Assembly: GCF_900105175.1 (NCBI RefSeq) | Contig: NZ_LT629771.1 | Coordinates: 6,034,622 to 6,098,621, forward strand | Direction: 5' to 3' | Source of the DNA: Jiangella sp. DSM 45060 | Lineage (GTDB): Bacteria; Actinomycetota; Actinomycetes; Jiangellales; Jiangellaceae | DNA: 64,000 nucleotides | Part shown: positions 27,317-36,507 of the stretch, piece by piece | How positions within the stretch are numbered: the stretch's first letter is position 1 | How the letters are laid out: every line of letters starts with the position of its first letter | Position numbers and translations under genes: made by a program | Notes under the pieces: generated by a model | Databases searched by the model: none | What the model saw: the letters and a program-made list of their open reading frames with translations, nothing else | Told to the model about the DNA's origin: nothing

Positions 27317-28735
27317 ATGGACCTGCACGTGCGGCTGGACGGCCGAGGTGACCTGTCCGGGCAGCTGTACCGGCAGGTCCGCGCCGCGATCCTGGCCGGA
27401 CGGCTGCCGGCCGGACAGCCGCTGCCGCCGACCCGCGAGCTGGCCGGCGACCTCGGCATCGCGCGCAACACCGTCAGCATGGCCTACGACCGGCTGGCCG
27501 CCGAGGGCTTCCTCACCGCCCGTCCCGGCGTCGGCACGTTCGTCGCCGACGGCCTCGCCCAGGACGGCCCGCCCGGCGACGACGGCGACCAGGTCGCGCT
27601 CGCGCCGCGGGCGGTGTGGGCCGGGCTGCCCGAGGCGGCCGACCTCGCCGCGGCCGACGCCGAGTACGACTTCCGGCCCGGTGTCCCCGACGCGACGCTG
27701 TTCCCGTACGCGGCGTGGCGCCGGGTGACCGCCCGCCAGCTGCGCGCGTCGGCGGTCGGGACCGGCGCGCACATCGCGTCCGCCGGGCATCCGGCGCTGC
27801 GGGCCGCGATCGCCCGTCACGTCGCCGTCGCTCGCGGCGTACCGGCATCGGCCGACGACGTGATCGTCACCAGCGGCAGCCAGCAGGCCGTCGACCTCCT
27901 CGCCCGGGTCCTGCTGGCCCCCGGCGACGTCGTCGCGGTCGAGGACCCGGGGTACCCGCTGCCGCGCAAGCTGCTGACGGCGTCCGGCTTCTCCGTGGTC
28001 CCGGTCCCGGTCGACGGCGACGGCCTGGTGGTCGGCGCGCTGCCTGACGCCGCCCGCCTGGTCTACGTCACGCCGTCGCACCAGTTCCCGCTCGGCCCGT
28101 CGATGTCGCTGGGCCGGCGGCTGGCGCTGCTGGAGTGGGCCCGGCGCACCGGCGCCCTGATCGTCGAGGACGACTACGACAGCGAGTTCCGCTTCGCGGG
28201 GCGCCCGTTCGAGCCGCTGGCCGGGCTCGGCGCCGCCGGCCACGTCGCCTACGTCGGCTCGTTCTCCAAGACGCTGCTGCCCACCCTGCGCCTCGGCTTC
28301 GTCGTCGCGCCGCGGTCGCTGCGCGATGCCATGCACAAGGCCAAGCAGCTGCTCGACTGGCACACCGCGGTGCCCGCCCAGGCGGCGCTCGCCGAGCTGA
28401 TCGACGAGGGCCTGTTCGCTCGGCACCTCAAGGCGATGCGCCGGGTGTACGCGCAGCGGCACCACCTCGTGACGTCGCTGCTGCGCCGCGACTTCGCCGG
28501 CCTGCTCGAGCCGGTCCCGTCGCTGGTCGGCCTGCACGTGACCGCCCTGCTCACCGACCCCTCCGCCGACGACGTCGAGGTCGCCGCCCGCGCCCGCACG
28601 GCCGGGGTCGAGGTGCTGGCGCTGTCGCCGCTGGCGGTGACCCACCCGGTCCGAGGGCTGGCGCTCGGCTACGGCGCCATCGCCGAGGACCGCATCGCCG
28701 CCGGCCTCGCCCGCCTCCGGGCGTCCCTACCCTGA
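27317..28735 (+). CDS. MocR/PdxR-type regulator (GntR HTH fused to aminotransferase domain)
   Basis: 472 residues. A GntR winged HTH (GQLYRQVRAAILAGRLPAGQPLPPTRELAGDLGIARNTVSMAYDRLAAEGFL) is joined to a fold-type I PLP domain with SGSQQAVDLLARVLLAPGDVVAVEDPGYP, IVEDDYDSEFR and the lysine loop SFSKTLLPTLRLGF. MocR proteins often control PLP synthesis or amino-acid use. It overlaps the following GNAT gene by one base (TGATG). Confidence 0.93.
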   Translation: MDLHVRLDGRGDLSGQLYRQVRAAILAGRLPAGQPLPPTRELAGDLGIARNTVSMAYDRLAAEGFLTARPGVGTFVADGLAQDGPPGDDGDQVALAPRAVWAGLPEAADLAAADAEYDFRPGVPDATLFPYAAWRRVTARQLRASAVGTGAHIASAGHPALRAAIARHVAVARGVPASADDVIVTSGSQQAVDLLARVLLAPGDVVAVEDPGYPLPRKLLTASGFSVVPVPVDGDGLVVGALPDAARLVYVTPSHQFPLGPSMSLGRRLALLEWARRTGALIVEDDYDSEFRFAGRPFEPLAGLGAAGHVAYVGSFSKTLLPTLRLGFVVAPRSLRDAMHKAKQLLDWHTAVPAQAALAELIDEGLFARHLKAMRRVYAQRHHLVTSLLRRDFAGLLEPVPSLVGLHVTALLTDPSADDVEVAARARTAGVEVLALSPLAVTHPVRGLALGYGAIAEDRIAAGLARLRASLP

Positions 28736-29307
28736 TGCCCATGCCGCCTGTGCACATCCGTCCGTACGACGACGCCGACGCGCCGAGCTGGCTGCGCTGC
28801 CGGCTGCTGAGCTTCTTCACCACCCAGTACTACGACGACGTCGTCACGCGACGGCCGCGCTACGACGAGCCGTCGATCCAGCTCGTGGCCACCGACGGCG
28901 CCGACGTCGTCGGGATCCTCGACGTGAGCATCGGGGCCGGCGACGCCACCATCGAGACCGTGGCCGTCCTGCCGGAGCACTCGCGGGCGGGCATCGCCAC
29001 CCGGCTGCTGCACGCCGCGCTTCCCGAGCTCGAGCAGCGGAAGCTCCGAACCCTCGACGCGTGGACGCGCGAGGACACGGCGGCCAACGCCTGGTACCGA
29101 TGCAACGGCTTCCGCGAGGAGCACCGCTATCTGCACGTCTACCAGGACTGGGACGAGCGCGACGCCGGGTTCACGGCGCCAGCCGGCCTCGGGACGCCGG
29201 TCCGGGTGTTCGCGCACGCCCCCATCGAGCGAGAGGCGGAACTGCGGGCCCGGTTCCGCCGGGTCCACCTGTGCCGCCAATACGTGTTGAGCCTCAGACC
29301 GCGGTGA
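28735..29307 (+). CDS. GNAT N-acetyltransferase
   Basis: 190 residues. The N-terminal VHIRPYDDADAPSWLRCRLLSFF, the core VVGILDVSIGAGDATIETVAVLPEHSRAGIATRLLHAALPEL (acetyl-CoA loop around RAGIATRL) and ANAWYRCNGFREEHRYLHVY are typical. Its start overlaps the MocR stop, so it may be the MocR-controlled function. It overlaps the convergent GH36 gene by 14 bases. Confidence 0.84.
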   Translation: MPMPPVHIRPYDDADAPSWLRCRLLSFFTTQYYDDVVTRRPRYDEPSIQLVATDGADVVGILDVSIGAGDATIETVAVLPEHSRAGIATRLLHAALPELEQRKLRTLDAWTREDTAANAWYRCNGFREEHRYLHVYQDWDERDAGFTAPAGLGTPVRVFAHAPIEREAELRARFRRVHLCRQYVLSLRPR

Positions 29308-31408
29308 GCTCCAGCGTGAGCACCTGGCCCGGGTTCAGCGGCGGCGCCTGCAGGCCGACCGTCGAGAGCACGCGGCCGGGGAGCTCCACCGCGCCGGACT
29401 CCAGCCAGGCCGCCGGCCGGGCCCACCGCGGCAACTCGCTGCTCAGCCCGGCGATCGGCGTCACCCGGTAGGTCACCGCCGGGTCGAGGCCGGGCAGCCG
29501 CAGGCGCGGCGGGATGTCCGCGGTCATCGTCTGCAGCGCGACGTAGGCGAACACGGCGTGCCCGGGGCCGGCCACGCCGTGCAGGACGTGGGCGTCGTCG
29601 GTGTCGGCGCGGACGACGCGGCCGGTGTGCAGGAGGGGGCGCAGCCGCTTGTAGGTCGCAGCCCAGTCGGAGAGCAGCGCCAGCTCGGACGGCGAGCACT
29701 CGGTGATGTCCCACTCGATGCCGGCATGGCCGAACAGCGCCGTCGCACAGCGCAGCTGCAGTTCGGTGACGCGCCCGGACACATGGGTGCGGCCAGGGCC
29801 GACGTGGGCGCCGATCAGCTCCGGCGGCAGCAGCAGTGACGTCCACCGCTGGATGGCCTGGCGGTCCAGCGGGTCGTTGCTGTCCGACGCCCACACGCGG
29901 TCCGTCCGCTGAATCACCCCCAGGTCTACTCTCGCCCCTCCGGACGAGCACGACTCGATCTCCAGCGACGGGTGCCGCGACCGCAGCTCGTCGAGCAGCC
30001 GGTACACCGCGGCGGTCTGCTCGTGGACGCCGGCGTGGCCGTCGTGGACGGCCTCGAGCAGGTCGCGGTTGTGGTCCCACTTGAGGTAGTCGATGGCGTA
30101 CTCGCCGACCAGCTTGTCCAGCCGCTCCAGAAGGTACGCGTAGACCTCGGGGTTCGCGACGTCGACGGTGTGCTGGTTGCGCCACGGACGGGGCAGCCGG
30201 GCGGGGTCGCTGAGCAGCCAGTCGGGGTGCTCCTCGACCAGCCGCGACCGCGGGTTCGCCATCTCCGGCTCGACCCACAGCCCGAACTGCATACCCAACG
30301 AGCGAACGTGCGAGACCAGCGGGTGCAGCCCGTCCGGCCACAGGTCGGGGTCGACGTACCAGTCGCCGAGGCCGCCGAGGTCGTTGCGACGGCCGAGGAA
30401 CCAGCCGTCGTCGACGACGAAGCGCTCGACGCCGACGGACGCCGCGACGTCGGCCAGCGCCTGCATGCGGGAGAGGTCGTGGTCGAAGTAGACCGCCTCC
30501 CACGTGTTCAACACCAGCGGCCGCGGCGCCGGCGGGTGCGAAGCGCGCGCACGCAGCGACGTGTGCAGCCGCGCCGACAGCCCGTCCAAGCCGGAGTCGG
30601 AGTACACGAAGTACACGTCCGGCGTCGCGTACGACTCCCCCGGCGCCAGGACGACCTCGCCACCAGCCAGCAGCTCACCCGCGCCCAGCGTCGACCAGCC
30701 CTCGGCGACCCGCTCGGCGTCGTGCACCGTCCAGCCGCTCCAGCCGGCATGCACGCCCCACACCTCGCCGGAGCCGAACCCGAACCCGGCCGACCCGGCC
30801 ACCAGCAGCCCGGTGTGCGAGTGACCGGTGCGCCCGCGCCGGGTCTCCAGCGATCGGATGCCCGGCAGGAACGCCTCGCGCTGCGGGATCTTCTCCAGCC
30901 CCCAGCGGCCGCTGAAGTGCAGCAGCTCGGCGGCGTGGTCGGGCACCGGCAGGACGGCGCGCAGCCCGCCCATGGTCCACGCGCCGTCGCCGTCGTTGGT
31001 GAGCGTGTGCCGGACTCGCAGCACACCGGCGGCGTCGAGGACGAGCGAGCTGACGACGGACACCCCCGCCGCCGTGTCGCGCGACGTCACCTCGACGCCG
31101 CCGCCGTCAGGGGCGACGGCGACGGACGCGGGCGCCAGCCGCAGGTGCGGGTAGGCGCGGTCGCGCGCGCCCTCGACGCCGAGCCGGCCGGCCCAGCCGT
31201 CGGCCTGGGCGGGCAGCAGCGACGGCGCCGCGGGGTCGGCCGGCGCCCCGCCGCGCCGGCCGGGGACCGCCACGGCCCGCAGCGCCGCGGCGTCGACGCC
31301 GGGGCCGAGGTCGGCGCCCCAGTGCAGCACCCGCGGCAGCCACGGCGTGTCCAGGTCGAGCACCAGGCAGGCGCCGGCCCGGGCCAGCACCACCAGCGAC
31401 GAGTCCAT
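29294..31408 (-). CDS. Alpha-galactosidase, GH36 (melibiase)
   Basis: 704 residues, the family length. The catalytic nucleophile is Asp445 in DYLKWDHNR and the acid/base Asp509 in WASDSNDPLD, 64 apart as in known enzymes. The N-terminal beta-supersandwich (HFSGRWGLEK), VLNTWEAVYFDHD, FVVDDGWFLGRRND and FGLWVEPEMANPRS complete the family set. No signal peptide, so it acts on imported alpha-galactosides in the cytoplasm. ATG 31408 is preferred to GTG 31426 (GGGAG upstream). Last gene of the minus-strand sugar operon. Confidence 0.95.
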   Translation of the reverse strand: MDSSLVVLARAGACLVLDLDTPWLPRVLHWGADLGPGVDAAALRAVAVPGRRGGAPADPAAPSLLPAQADGWAGRLGVEGARDRAYPHLRLAPASVAVAPDGGGVEVTSRDTAAGVSVVSSLVLDAAGVLRVRHTLTNDGDGAWTMGGLRAVLPVPDHAAELLHFSGRWGLEKIPQREAFLPGIRSLETRRGRTGHSHTGLLVAGSAGFGFGSGEVWGVHAGWSGWTVHDAERVAEGWSTLGAGELLAGGEVVLAPGESYATPDVYFVYSDSGLDGLSARLHTSLRARASHPPAPRPLVLNTWEAVYFDHDLSRMQALADVAASVGVERFVVDDGWFLGRRNDLGGLGDWYVDPDLWPDGLHPLVSHVRSLGMQFGLWVEPEMANPRSRLVEEHPDWLLSDPARLPRPWRNQHTVDVANPEVYAYLLERLDKLVGEYAIDYLKWDHNRDLLEAVHDGHAGVHEQTAAVYRLLDELRSRHPSLEIESCSSGGARVDLGVIQRTDRVWASDSNDPLDRQAIQRWTSLLLPPELIGAHVGPGRTHVSGRVTELQLRCATALFGHAGIEWDITECSPSELALLSDWAATYKRLRPLLHTGRVVRADTDDAHVLHGVAGPGHAVFAYVALQTMTADIPPRLRLPGLDPAVTYRVTPIAGLSSELPRWARPAAWLESGAVELPGRVLSTVGLQAPPLNPGQVLTLELTAV

Positions 31409-31469
31409 CGGGCGAATCTCCCTCACGCGGCGACGAGTCCGGACCAGCCTGTCAGACCCGGCGCGGCGG

Positions 31470-32378
31470 TCAGGAGGCGGCCGGGTCGAGCTCCTTGACC
31501 AGCGCGTCGACGGCGGCGAGCGCGTCGGGACCCAGCCGCCCCCACGGCACCCGCGCCGCGCCGGCGTCCGGCCCGAACCGGTTGATCAGCTCCTTGACGA
31601 CCGGGATCGAGCCCCACCGGTCGGCGACCGCCGCGATCTGCCGGAACGGACGGTGCAGCGCCAGCGCCGCCTCGACCTCGCCGGCCAGGATCCGCGACCG
31701 CACCTCGCGCGCCACCGGGGCCAGCACGTTGTAGAGACTGCCGATGGCGCCGGTCGCGCCGCAGGCCACACCGGCCGGCAGCAGCTCGTCCTTGCCGAAG
31801 TAGACGCGGACGCCGTCGGCGGCCTCGCGGGTGCGGATGAACTCCAGCAGGTCGCCGTCGGTGAACTTGACGGCGCGCAGGCTCGGCACCCGGGCGGCGG
31901 CCTGCTCGACCACCGCGGACGGCGCCGCGCGCAGCCCCGTCATCGACGGGATGTGGTAGTAGCACAGCGGCACGTCCGGCGCGGCCGACGCGATCTCGGC
32001 CAGGTAGTCGACGATCGCCGTGACCGACGGCGGCTCGCCGTAGAACGGCGCCACCGCGGCGATGAGGTCGACGCCGGCGTCGGCCGCGTGCCGGGCCAGC
32101 CGCCGCGCGTCCACCACGCTGAGGTCGCCGACGTGCGCCCCGAGCAGCAGCTGGTCGCCGCGGTGCTCGGCCCACGCGCCGATCAGCTCGGCCCGCTCGT
32201 CGACCGTCAGCGCCATCGACTCACCGGTGGTGCCGCCGACGAACGCGCCGTCGATGCCCAGCTCGACCAGGTGCGCCGCCTGGGCGGGCACGACCTCGGC
32301 GGCCAGGCTCTCGTCGGCCCGGAACGGGGTCGGCGTCGCCGCCCACAGCTCGAACGTGTCCGTGGTCTCTGTGCTCAT
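31470..32378 (-). CDS. DapA/N-acetylneuraminate-lyase family aldolase
   Basis: 302 residues. The pyruvate carboxylate loop GTTGES (49-54), catalytic Tyr141 in CYYHIPSMTG and Schiff-base Lys171 in AVKFTDGD are present. The YYHIP variant points to the sialate/2-keto-3-deoxy-sugar-acid lyase side of the family rather than true dihydrodipicolinate synthase. Placed in a galactoside operon with two dehydrogenases, it may split a 2-keto-3-deoxy sugar acid; this is inference. TAGGAG lies 10 bases before the ATG and is part of the neighbouring mobile element's target duplication. Confidence 0.9.
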   Translation of the reverse strand: MSTETTDTFELWAATPTPFRADESLAAEVVPAQAAHLVELGIDGAFVGGTTGESMALTVDERAELIGAWAEHRGDQLLLGAHVGDLSVVDARRLARHAADAGVDLIAAVAPFYGEPPSVTAIVDYLAEIASAAPDVPLCYYHIPSMTGLRAAPSAVVEQAAARVPSLRAVKFTDGDLLEFIRTREAADGVRVYFGKDELLPAGVACGATGAIGSLYNVLAPVAREVRSRILAGEVEAALALHRPFRQIAAVADRWGSIPVVKELINRFGPDAGAARVPWGRLGPDALAAVDALVKELDPAAS

Positions 32379-32388
32379 GCACGTGCTC

Positions 32389-32555
32389 CTAGGGGGTGTC
32401 TCCCGGGTCTCGGCCGTAGCGAGCGGCGTCCAGGTGGATGCCTCGCAAGGCCGAGGAGGGAGTCATAGCGGGGTTCTATGACGACTGACGAGAACGCGGC
32501 GAGGCGCCGCCTGGGCGTCGCGCAGTAGGCCATGGACTCGGGAGACACCCCCTAG
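32389..32555. mobile_element. MITE-like element, 159 bp, with CTAG target duplication
   Basis: Perfect 17-bp inverted ends: CTAGGGGGTGTCTCCCG (32389-32405) and its complement at 32539-32555. The outermost CTAG is probably the target duplication, leaving 13-bp terminal repeats and a 159-bp body (32393-32551). The body has no gene but two inner hairpins: GTCATAG-N7-CTATGAC (32462-32482) and GCGGCG-AGG-CGCCGC (32496-32510). CTAG duplications and such ends are known for some IS5-family elements; a matching transposase is not in the window. It separates the permease stop from the aldolase start. Confidence 0.8.
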
Positions 32556-33385
32556 CTCTTGGTGGCACCGGCGGTGAGGCCGCCGACGATGTAGCGCTGC
32601 AGGAAGACGAAGACGACGATGATCGGCAGCGCGACCACGACGGAGACGGCCATCAGGTCGTTCCAGCGGGTCCCGAACGAGTTCGACAGCCCGGCCAGCA
32701 CGACGGTGATCGGCTGCATGTCCGCGTCCGACGCCAGCGCCAGCCCGAACACGAACTCGCCCCAGGCGCCGAGGAAGCTGATGACCGCGACGGTGATCAC
32801 CCCCGGCACCGAGACCGGCAGCGCGACCCGCAGGAACGCGCTCCAGGTGGTGCAGCCGTCGATCTTCGCCGCCTCGATCACCTCGCCCGGCACGGACAGG
32901 AAGTACGGCCGCAGGATCGTGATGGCCAGCGGGATCGCCAGCGAGCAGTTCGCCAGGATCAGCCCCGGGTACGAGTTCACCAGCTCGGCCCGGCTGAAGA
33001 TCACGAACATCGGCAGCGCGAGGTTCACCGCCGGGACCATCTGCACGACCAGGAACAGCAGCATCAGCAGCGCGACGAACCGCACCCGCAGCCGGGCCAG
33101 CGCGTACGCCGCCGGCACGGCGACCGCCAGCGTCACCACGGTCGTCCCGACGGCGATGACGGTGCTGTTCAGCAGGCCGCGGCCGATGCCGGCGTGGTTG
33201 ACCACCGTCTCGGTGTACGACGTGAGGCTGATCGGCGACGGGAACAGGTCCGGCGGCGTGGAGAAGATGTCCGAGGACTGCTTCAGCGACGTCGCCAGCA
33301 TCCAGTAGACCGGCAGCAGGTAGGCGACGGTGATGAGCACGCCGCCGACGCTCAGCCAGCCGCGCTTGCGCCTGGTCGCCGTCAC
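32552..33385 (-). CDS. Sugar ABC transporter permease, MalG type
   Basis: 277 residues, six predicted helices. The EAA loop is EVIEAAKIDGCTTWSAFLRVALPVSVPGV. It pairs with the permease encoded just upstream. GTG 33385 overlaps the partner's stop as GTGA with GAGGAGC before it. The last codon and TAG stop lie in the CTAG duplicated by the MITE-like element, so the protein end is intact. Confidence 0.93.
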   Translation of the reverse strand: MTATRRKRGWLSVGGVLITVAYLLPVYWMLATSLKQSSDIFSTPPDLFPSPISLTSYTETVVNHAGIGRGLLNSTVIAVGTTVVTLAVAVPAAYALARLRVRFVALLMLLFLVVQMVPAVNLALPMFVIFSRAELVNSYPGLILANCSLAIPLAITILRPYFLSVPGEVIEAAKIDGCTTWSAFLRVALPVSVPGVITVAVISFLGAWGEFVFGLALASDADMQPITVVLAGLSNSFGTRWNDLMAVSVVVALPIIVVFVFLQRYIVGGLTAGATKS

Positions 33386-34320
33386 GACAGCTCCTCGCGG
33401 CGCAGCGAGCGGAAGTAGAAGACCGACAAGCCGAGCGGCACCACCAGCATCAGCGTGGTCGCGACGGCGCCGGTGTCGAACCGGAAGAACTCGAACGCCT
33501 CGTTGTAGGCGTAGATCGGCAGGATCATCGTGGCCTCGCCCGGACCGCCGCGGGTCATCAGGAACACCGTGTCGAAGGTCTTGAAGGTGGAGATGAAGCA
33601 GAGCAGCAGCGCGGTCAGGTTGACCGGCTTCAGCAGCGGTAGCGTCACGTGGGTGAACCGTCGCCACGCGCCCGCGCCATCGATGGTGGCCGCCTCGTAC
33701 AGCGTGTCCGGGATGCCCTGCAGGCCGGCCAGCAGCAGGATCATGATGAACGGCGTGAACGACCACGCCGTCGCGATGACCACGGCGAACAGCGCCGGCA
33801 CCGGCCGGGCCAGCCAGAACACGTCGCCGTCGACCAGCCCGACGGCCTCGAGCAGCGTGTTGATCAGCCCGTAGCTGCCGTCGAGCATCCAGCGCCAGAC
33901 GTTGGCGCTGACGACCGTCGGCAGGATCCAGGCGAGCAGCAGCAGCGACCGCATGAGGTTGCGGCCCGGGAAGCGCTGGTTGAAGTAGACCGCCAGCGCC
34001 ATGCCGAGCGCGAACGCGACGGCCACGGCGAGCCCGGTGTAGAGCAGCGAGATCACCAGCGCGTGCCAGAACGAGTCCCGGCCCAGCTGGTCGGCGTAGT
34101 TCTCCCAGCCGACCCACTCGGCCCCGCCCGTGACGATCTGTGCGACGCCGACGTCGCGGAAGCTGAGGTCGATGTTGAAGATCAGCGGGTAGAGCACAGT
34201 CGCCGCGACGAAGAGGACCGCGGGGACGACGAACAGGTGGTCGCCCCAGCGCCGGGCCCGCCGCGGGGCCCGGGCCGGAGTGGTGCTCGCCGTTCCCGGC
34301 GGGGCGACGGTGGTGGTCAC
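33382..34320 (-). CDS. Sugar ABC transporter permease, MalF type
   Basis: 312 residues: a short proline/alanine-rich N-terminus, then six helices (HLFVVPAVLFVAATVLYPLIFNI onward) and the EAA loop TLYEAATIDGAGAWRRFTHVTLPLLKPV. GTG 34320 overlaps the binding-protein stop as GTGA. Forms the importer with the MalG partner; an ATPase gene is absent, so a common MsmK/MsiK-like ATPase is expected elsewhere. Confidence 0.93.
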   Translation of the reverse strand: MTTTVAPPGTASTTPARAPRRARRWGDHLFVVPAVLFVAATVLYPLIFNIDLSFRDVGVAQIVTGGAEWVGWENYADQLGRDSFWHALVISLLYTGLAVAVAFALGMALAVYFNQRFPGRNLMRSLLLLAWILPTVVSANVWRWMLDGSYGLINTLLEAVGLVDGDVFWLARPVPALFAVVIATAWSFTPFIMILLLAGLQGIPDTLYEAATIDGAGAWRRFTHVTLPLLKPVNLTALLLCFISTFKTFDTVFLMTRGGPGEATMILPIYAYNEAFEFFRFDTGAVATTLMLVVPLGLSVFYFRSLRREELS

Positions 34321-35591
34321 TCGACGTTCGCCAGCGCCTCGTCGATCTGGCCCTGCGCGTCGGCCAGCGCGTCCTCGACGCTCGCCCCGCCGCCCGCTGC
34401 GGCCTGCAGCGCGCCCTGGATGCGGGTCAGCACCTCCGACGACGCGGCCGCGAGGTCGCCCTCGGGCGCCCACGCCTGCTGCAGCTGCTCGGCGAAGATC
34501 GCCCGCACCGGGTCGTCGCCGGTGTCGACGTCGTCACGCGCGGCCAGCTTGTTGCGCTCCGGCAGGTACTCGGCCAGCACGTCGGGCTGCTGCATCCAGG
34601 CGATGACGTCCCACGCGGCGTCCGCGTTCTCCGTCGACGTGCTGATGGCGAGGTTCTCCTGGCTGAGGAACGTGGCCGCCTCGACGTCGGAGGGCAGTAG
34701 CGCGACGTTCCACTGCAGCTCCGGGTTCTCCTCGGCCAGGATGCTCAGGTAGGTCGCCGAGTTGATCATCATGGCCGCCTGGCCGTTGGCGAACTGGTTC
34801 TTGACGTCCTCCTCGTTCCAGGTCAGGACGCCGCTGGACACCGCGCCGGCGTTGATCAGGTCGGTGAACTGGCCCAGGGCCGTCGCGCCGGCCTCGGTGT
34901 CGATGTCGGCCGGGTCGCCGCCGGCCGCGAGCAGCCGGATCACCAGCGCCGTCGCGCCCTCGTCACCCTCGATGCCGCTGAAGGCGAGGCCGTAACGCTC
35001 GCCGTCGGACAACTGGGTGGCATGGTCCTGCATCTCGGCCCACGTGGTGGGCGGTTCCAGGCCGGCCTCGGCCAGCATGGTCTCGTTGTAGTAGACGGCG
35101 TACGCGTCGGCCACGTGCGGGACGGCGTACGTGGCGCCGTCGACCTGCGTGGTCTCCCAGCCGGTCTCGAAGTAGTGGTCGGCCTCGCCCCACTCGTCGA
35201 CGCGGTCGCTGAGGTCCTGGATCACCCCGGCGTCGGCCAGCGCCTGCGTCGTGAAGCCGTTGATGAGCGCGATGTCCGGCAGGTCGCCGCCGGCCGCCGA
35301 CTGCAGCAACGTGCGGGTGAAGTCGCCGAACGGGATGTGCCGCGCCTCGATGGTGACGCCGTCGTGCTCCTCCTCGTAGCGGTCGAGCAGACCCTGCAAC
35401 GCCGCCCCGGTCGGGGTGTCCGGCGTCCCGTAGTAGTGCCAAAGCGAGAGCGTGGTCGCGCCGCCGTCGTCCCCGCCGCCGGTCTCGTCGGCGTCGCCGC
35501 TGCCGCACGCGGCGAGCAGCCCCGCCGCGGCGAGCACCCCCACCGCCCGTGCCGTCCATGCGGCCGCCGACCGCCCGCCTGTCGTGCCCAT
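34317..35591 (-). CDS. Sugar ABC transporter substrate-binding lipoprotein
   Basis: 424 residues. A lipoprotein signal (AVGVLAAAGLLAACGSG) is followed by TTLSLWHYYGTPDTPTGAALQGLLDRYEEEHDGVTIEARHIPFGDF and the family markers DLPDIALINGF, TYAVPHVADAYAVYYNETML, FANGQAAMMINSATYLS: SBP_bac_1 type 1 extracellular binding protein. ATG 35591 has GGAGG five bases upstream. Given the GH36 partner, oligosaccharides with alpha-galactose (raffinose, melibiose) are the likely cargo. Confidence 0.94.
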   Translation of the reverse strand: MGTTGGRSAAAWTARAVGVLAAAGLLAACGSGDADETGGGDDGGATTLSLWHYYGTPDTPTGAALQGLLDRYEEEHDGVTIEARHIPFGDFTRTLLQSAAGGDLPDIALINGFTTQALADAGVIQDLSDRVDEWGEADHYFETGWETTQVDGATYAVPHVADAYAVYYNETMLAEAGLEPPTTWAEMQDHATQLSDGERYGLAFSGIEGDEGATALVIRLLAAGGDPADIDTEAGATALGQFTDLINAGAVSSGVLTWNEEDVKNQFANGQAAMMINSATYLSILAEENPELQWNVALLPSDVEAATFLSQENLAISTSTENADAAWDVIAWMQQPDVLAEYLPERNKLAARDDVDTGDDPVRAIFAEQLQQAWAPEGDLAAASSEVLTRIQGALQAAAGGGASVEDALADAQGQIDEALANVE

Positions 35592-35628
35592 GACACCTCC
35601 CTGTGTCCGCGATTCGCGCCTCGCGGAG

Positions 35629-35658
35629 ACAGTAGTCAGATATCCCATATCCCGTCAA
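35629..35658 (-). promoter_or_regulatory. Promoter with palindromic operator for the importer genes
   Basis: On the minus strand TTGACG (35653-35658) and TACTGT (35629-35634) with an 18-bp spacer form a good promoter 38 bp before the binding-protein start. The spacer holds the palindrome GATAT-GGG-ATATC (35639-35651), a plausible repressor site. Confidence 0.6.
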
Positions 35659-35662
35659 TGGG

Positions 35663-35684
35663 TGGATCTGCGCTGGCAGATCCA
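35663..35684 (-). terminator. Stem-loop between SDR and binding-protein genes
   Basis: TGGATCTGC-GCTG-GCAGATCCA, a perfect 9-bp stem 15 bases after the SDR stop and just upstream of the importer promoter. No U tract; it may end or weaken transcription from the dehydrogenase genes. Confidence 0.6.
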
Positions 35685-35698
35685 GGAGGGTGAAGGAC

Positions 35699-36460
35699 TC
35701 AGCCGGCAGGGCCGCCGGACACGTAGATGACCTGCCCGGTGACGAAGCCGGCATCGGGGCTGATCAGGTACGACGCGGTGTGCGCGATGTCCTCGGGGTA
35801 GCCGACGCGGCCGACCGGGATCGACCCCGCGGCGGCGCGCTGGTGCTCCTCGAAGGTCCGGCCCACACGCCGCGCACTGGCCGCCGTCATGTCGCTGACG
35901 ATGAAGCCGGGCGCGATCGCGTTGGCGGTGACGCCGTGCCGGCCGAGCTCGAGCGCCAGCGACCTGGTGAAGCCGAGCAGGCCCGCCTTCGCACTGGAGT
36001 AGTGCGACCGGCCGTCGTCGCCGAGCGCGGAGATGCTGGAGATGTTCACGATGCGCCCCCAGCCGGCCGCGACCAGGTGCCCGACGACGGCGCGGGTGAC
36101 GAGGAAGTGGCCGCGCAGGTTGATGCCGAGCATGTGGTCCCACTGCTCGACCGACATCTCGGTGATGGGCGCGACCGGGCCGACGCCGGCGTTGTTCACC
36201 AGCACGGTCGGCGCTCCGAGCTCGGCGACCACCTGGCCGGTCGCGGCCGTGACGGCGGCCTCGTCGGCGATGTCGCAGCGCAGGCCGAGAGCGCGCCCAC
36301 CGGCGGCGGTGATGGCGGCCGCGGTCTCCACGGCGCCGGATTCGTTCAGGTCCAGGACGGCGACGGCGTGCCCGTCGCGGGCCAGCCGCGCGGCGACTGC
36401 GGCGCCGATGCCGTGGGCGCCGCCGGTCACGACGGCCACCGGGGTGTCGGGTCGGGTCAT
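35699..36460 (-). CDS. Short-chain dehydrogenase/reductase
   Basis: 253 residues. Cofactor loop VVTGGAHGIGAAVAARLA, LDLNES (Asp after beta-2 suggests NAD+), NNAG, and the catalytic Ser-Tyr-Lys in NISSISALGDDGRSHYSSAKAGLLGF. The end GFVTGQVIYVSGGPAG is typical of classical SDRs. ATG 36460. In this operon it could oxidise a sugar or sugar acid (for example galactose), but many SDR substrates look alike. Confidence 0.9.
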   Translation of the reverse strand: MTRPDTPVAVVTGGAHGIGAAVAARLARDGHAVAVLDLNESGAVETAAAITAAGGRALGLRCDIADEAAVTAATGQVVAELGAPTVLVNNAGVGPVAPITEMSVEQWDHMLGINLRGHFLVTRAVVGHLVAAGWGRIVNISSISALGDDGRSHYSSAKAGLLGFTRSLALELGRHGVTANAIAPGFIVSDMTAASARRVGRTFEEHQRAAAGSIPVGRVGYPEDIAHTASYLISPDAGFVTGQVIYVSGGPAG

Positions 36461-36507
36461 GGGCAGCAGCACACACCACGCCGCCGGATCGCGCCAGGGA
36501 GTATCGG

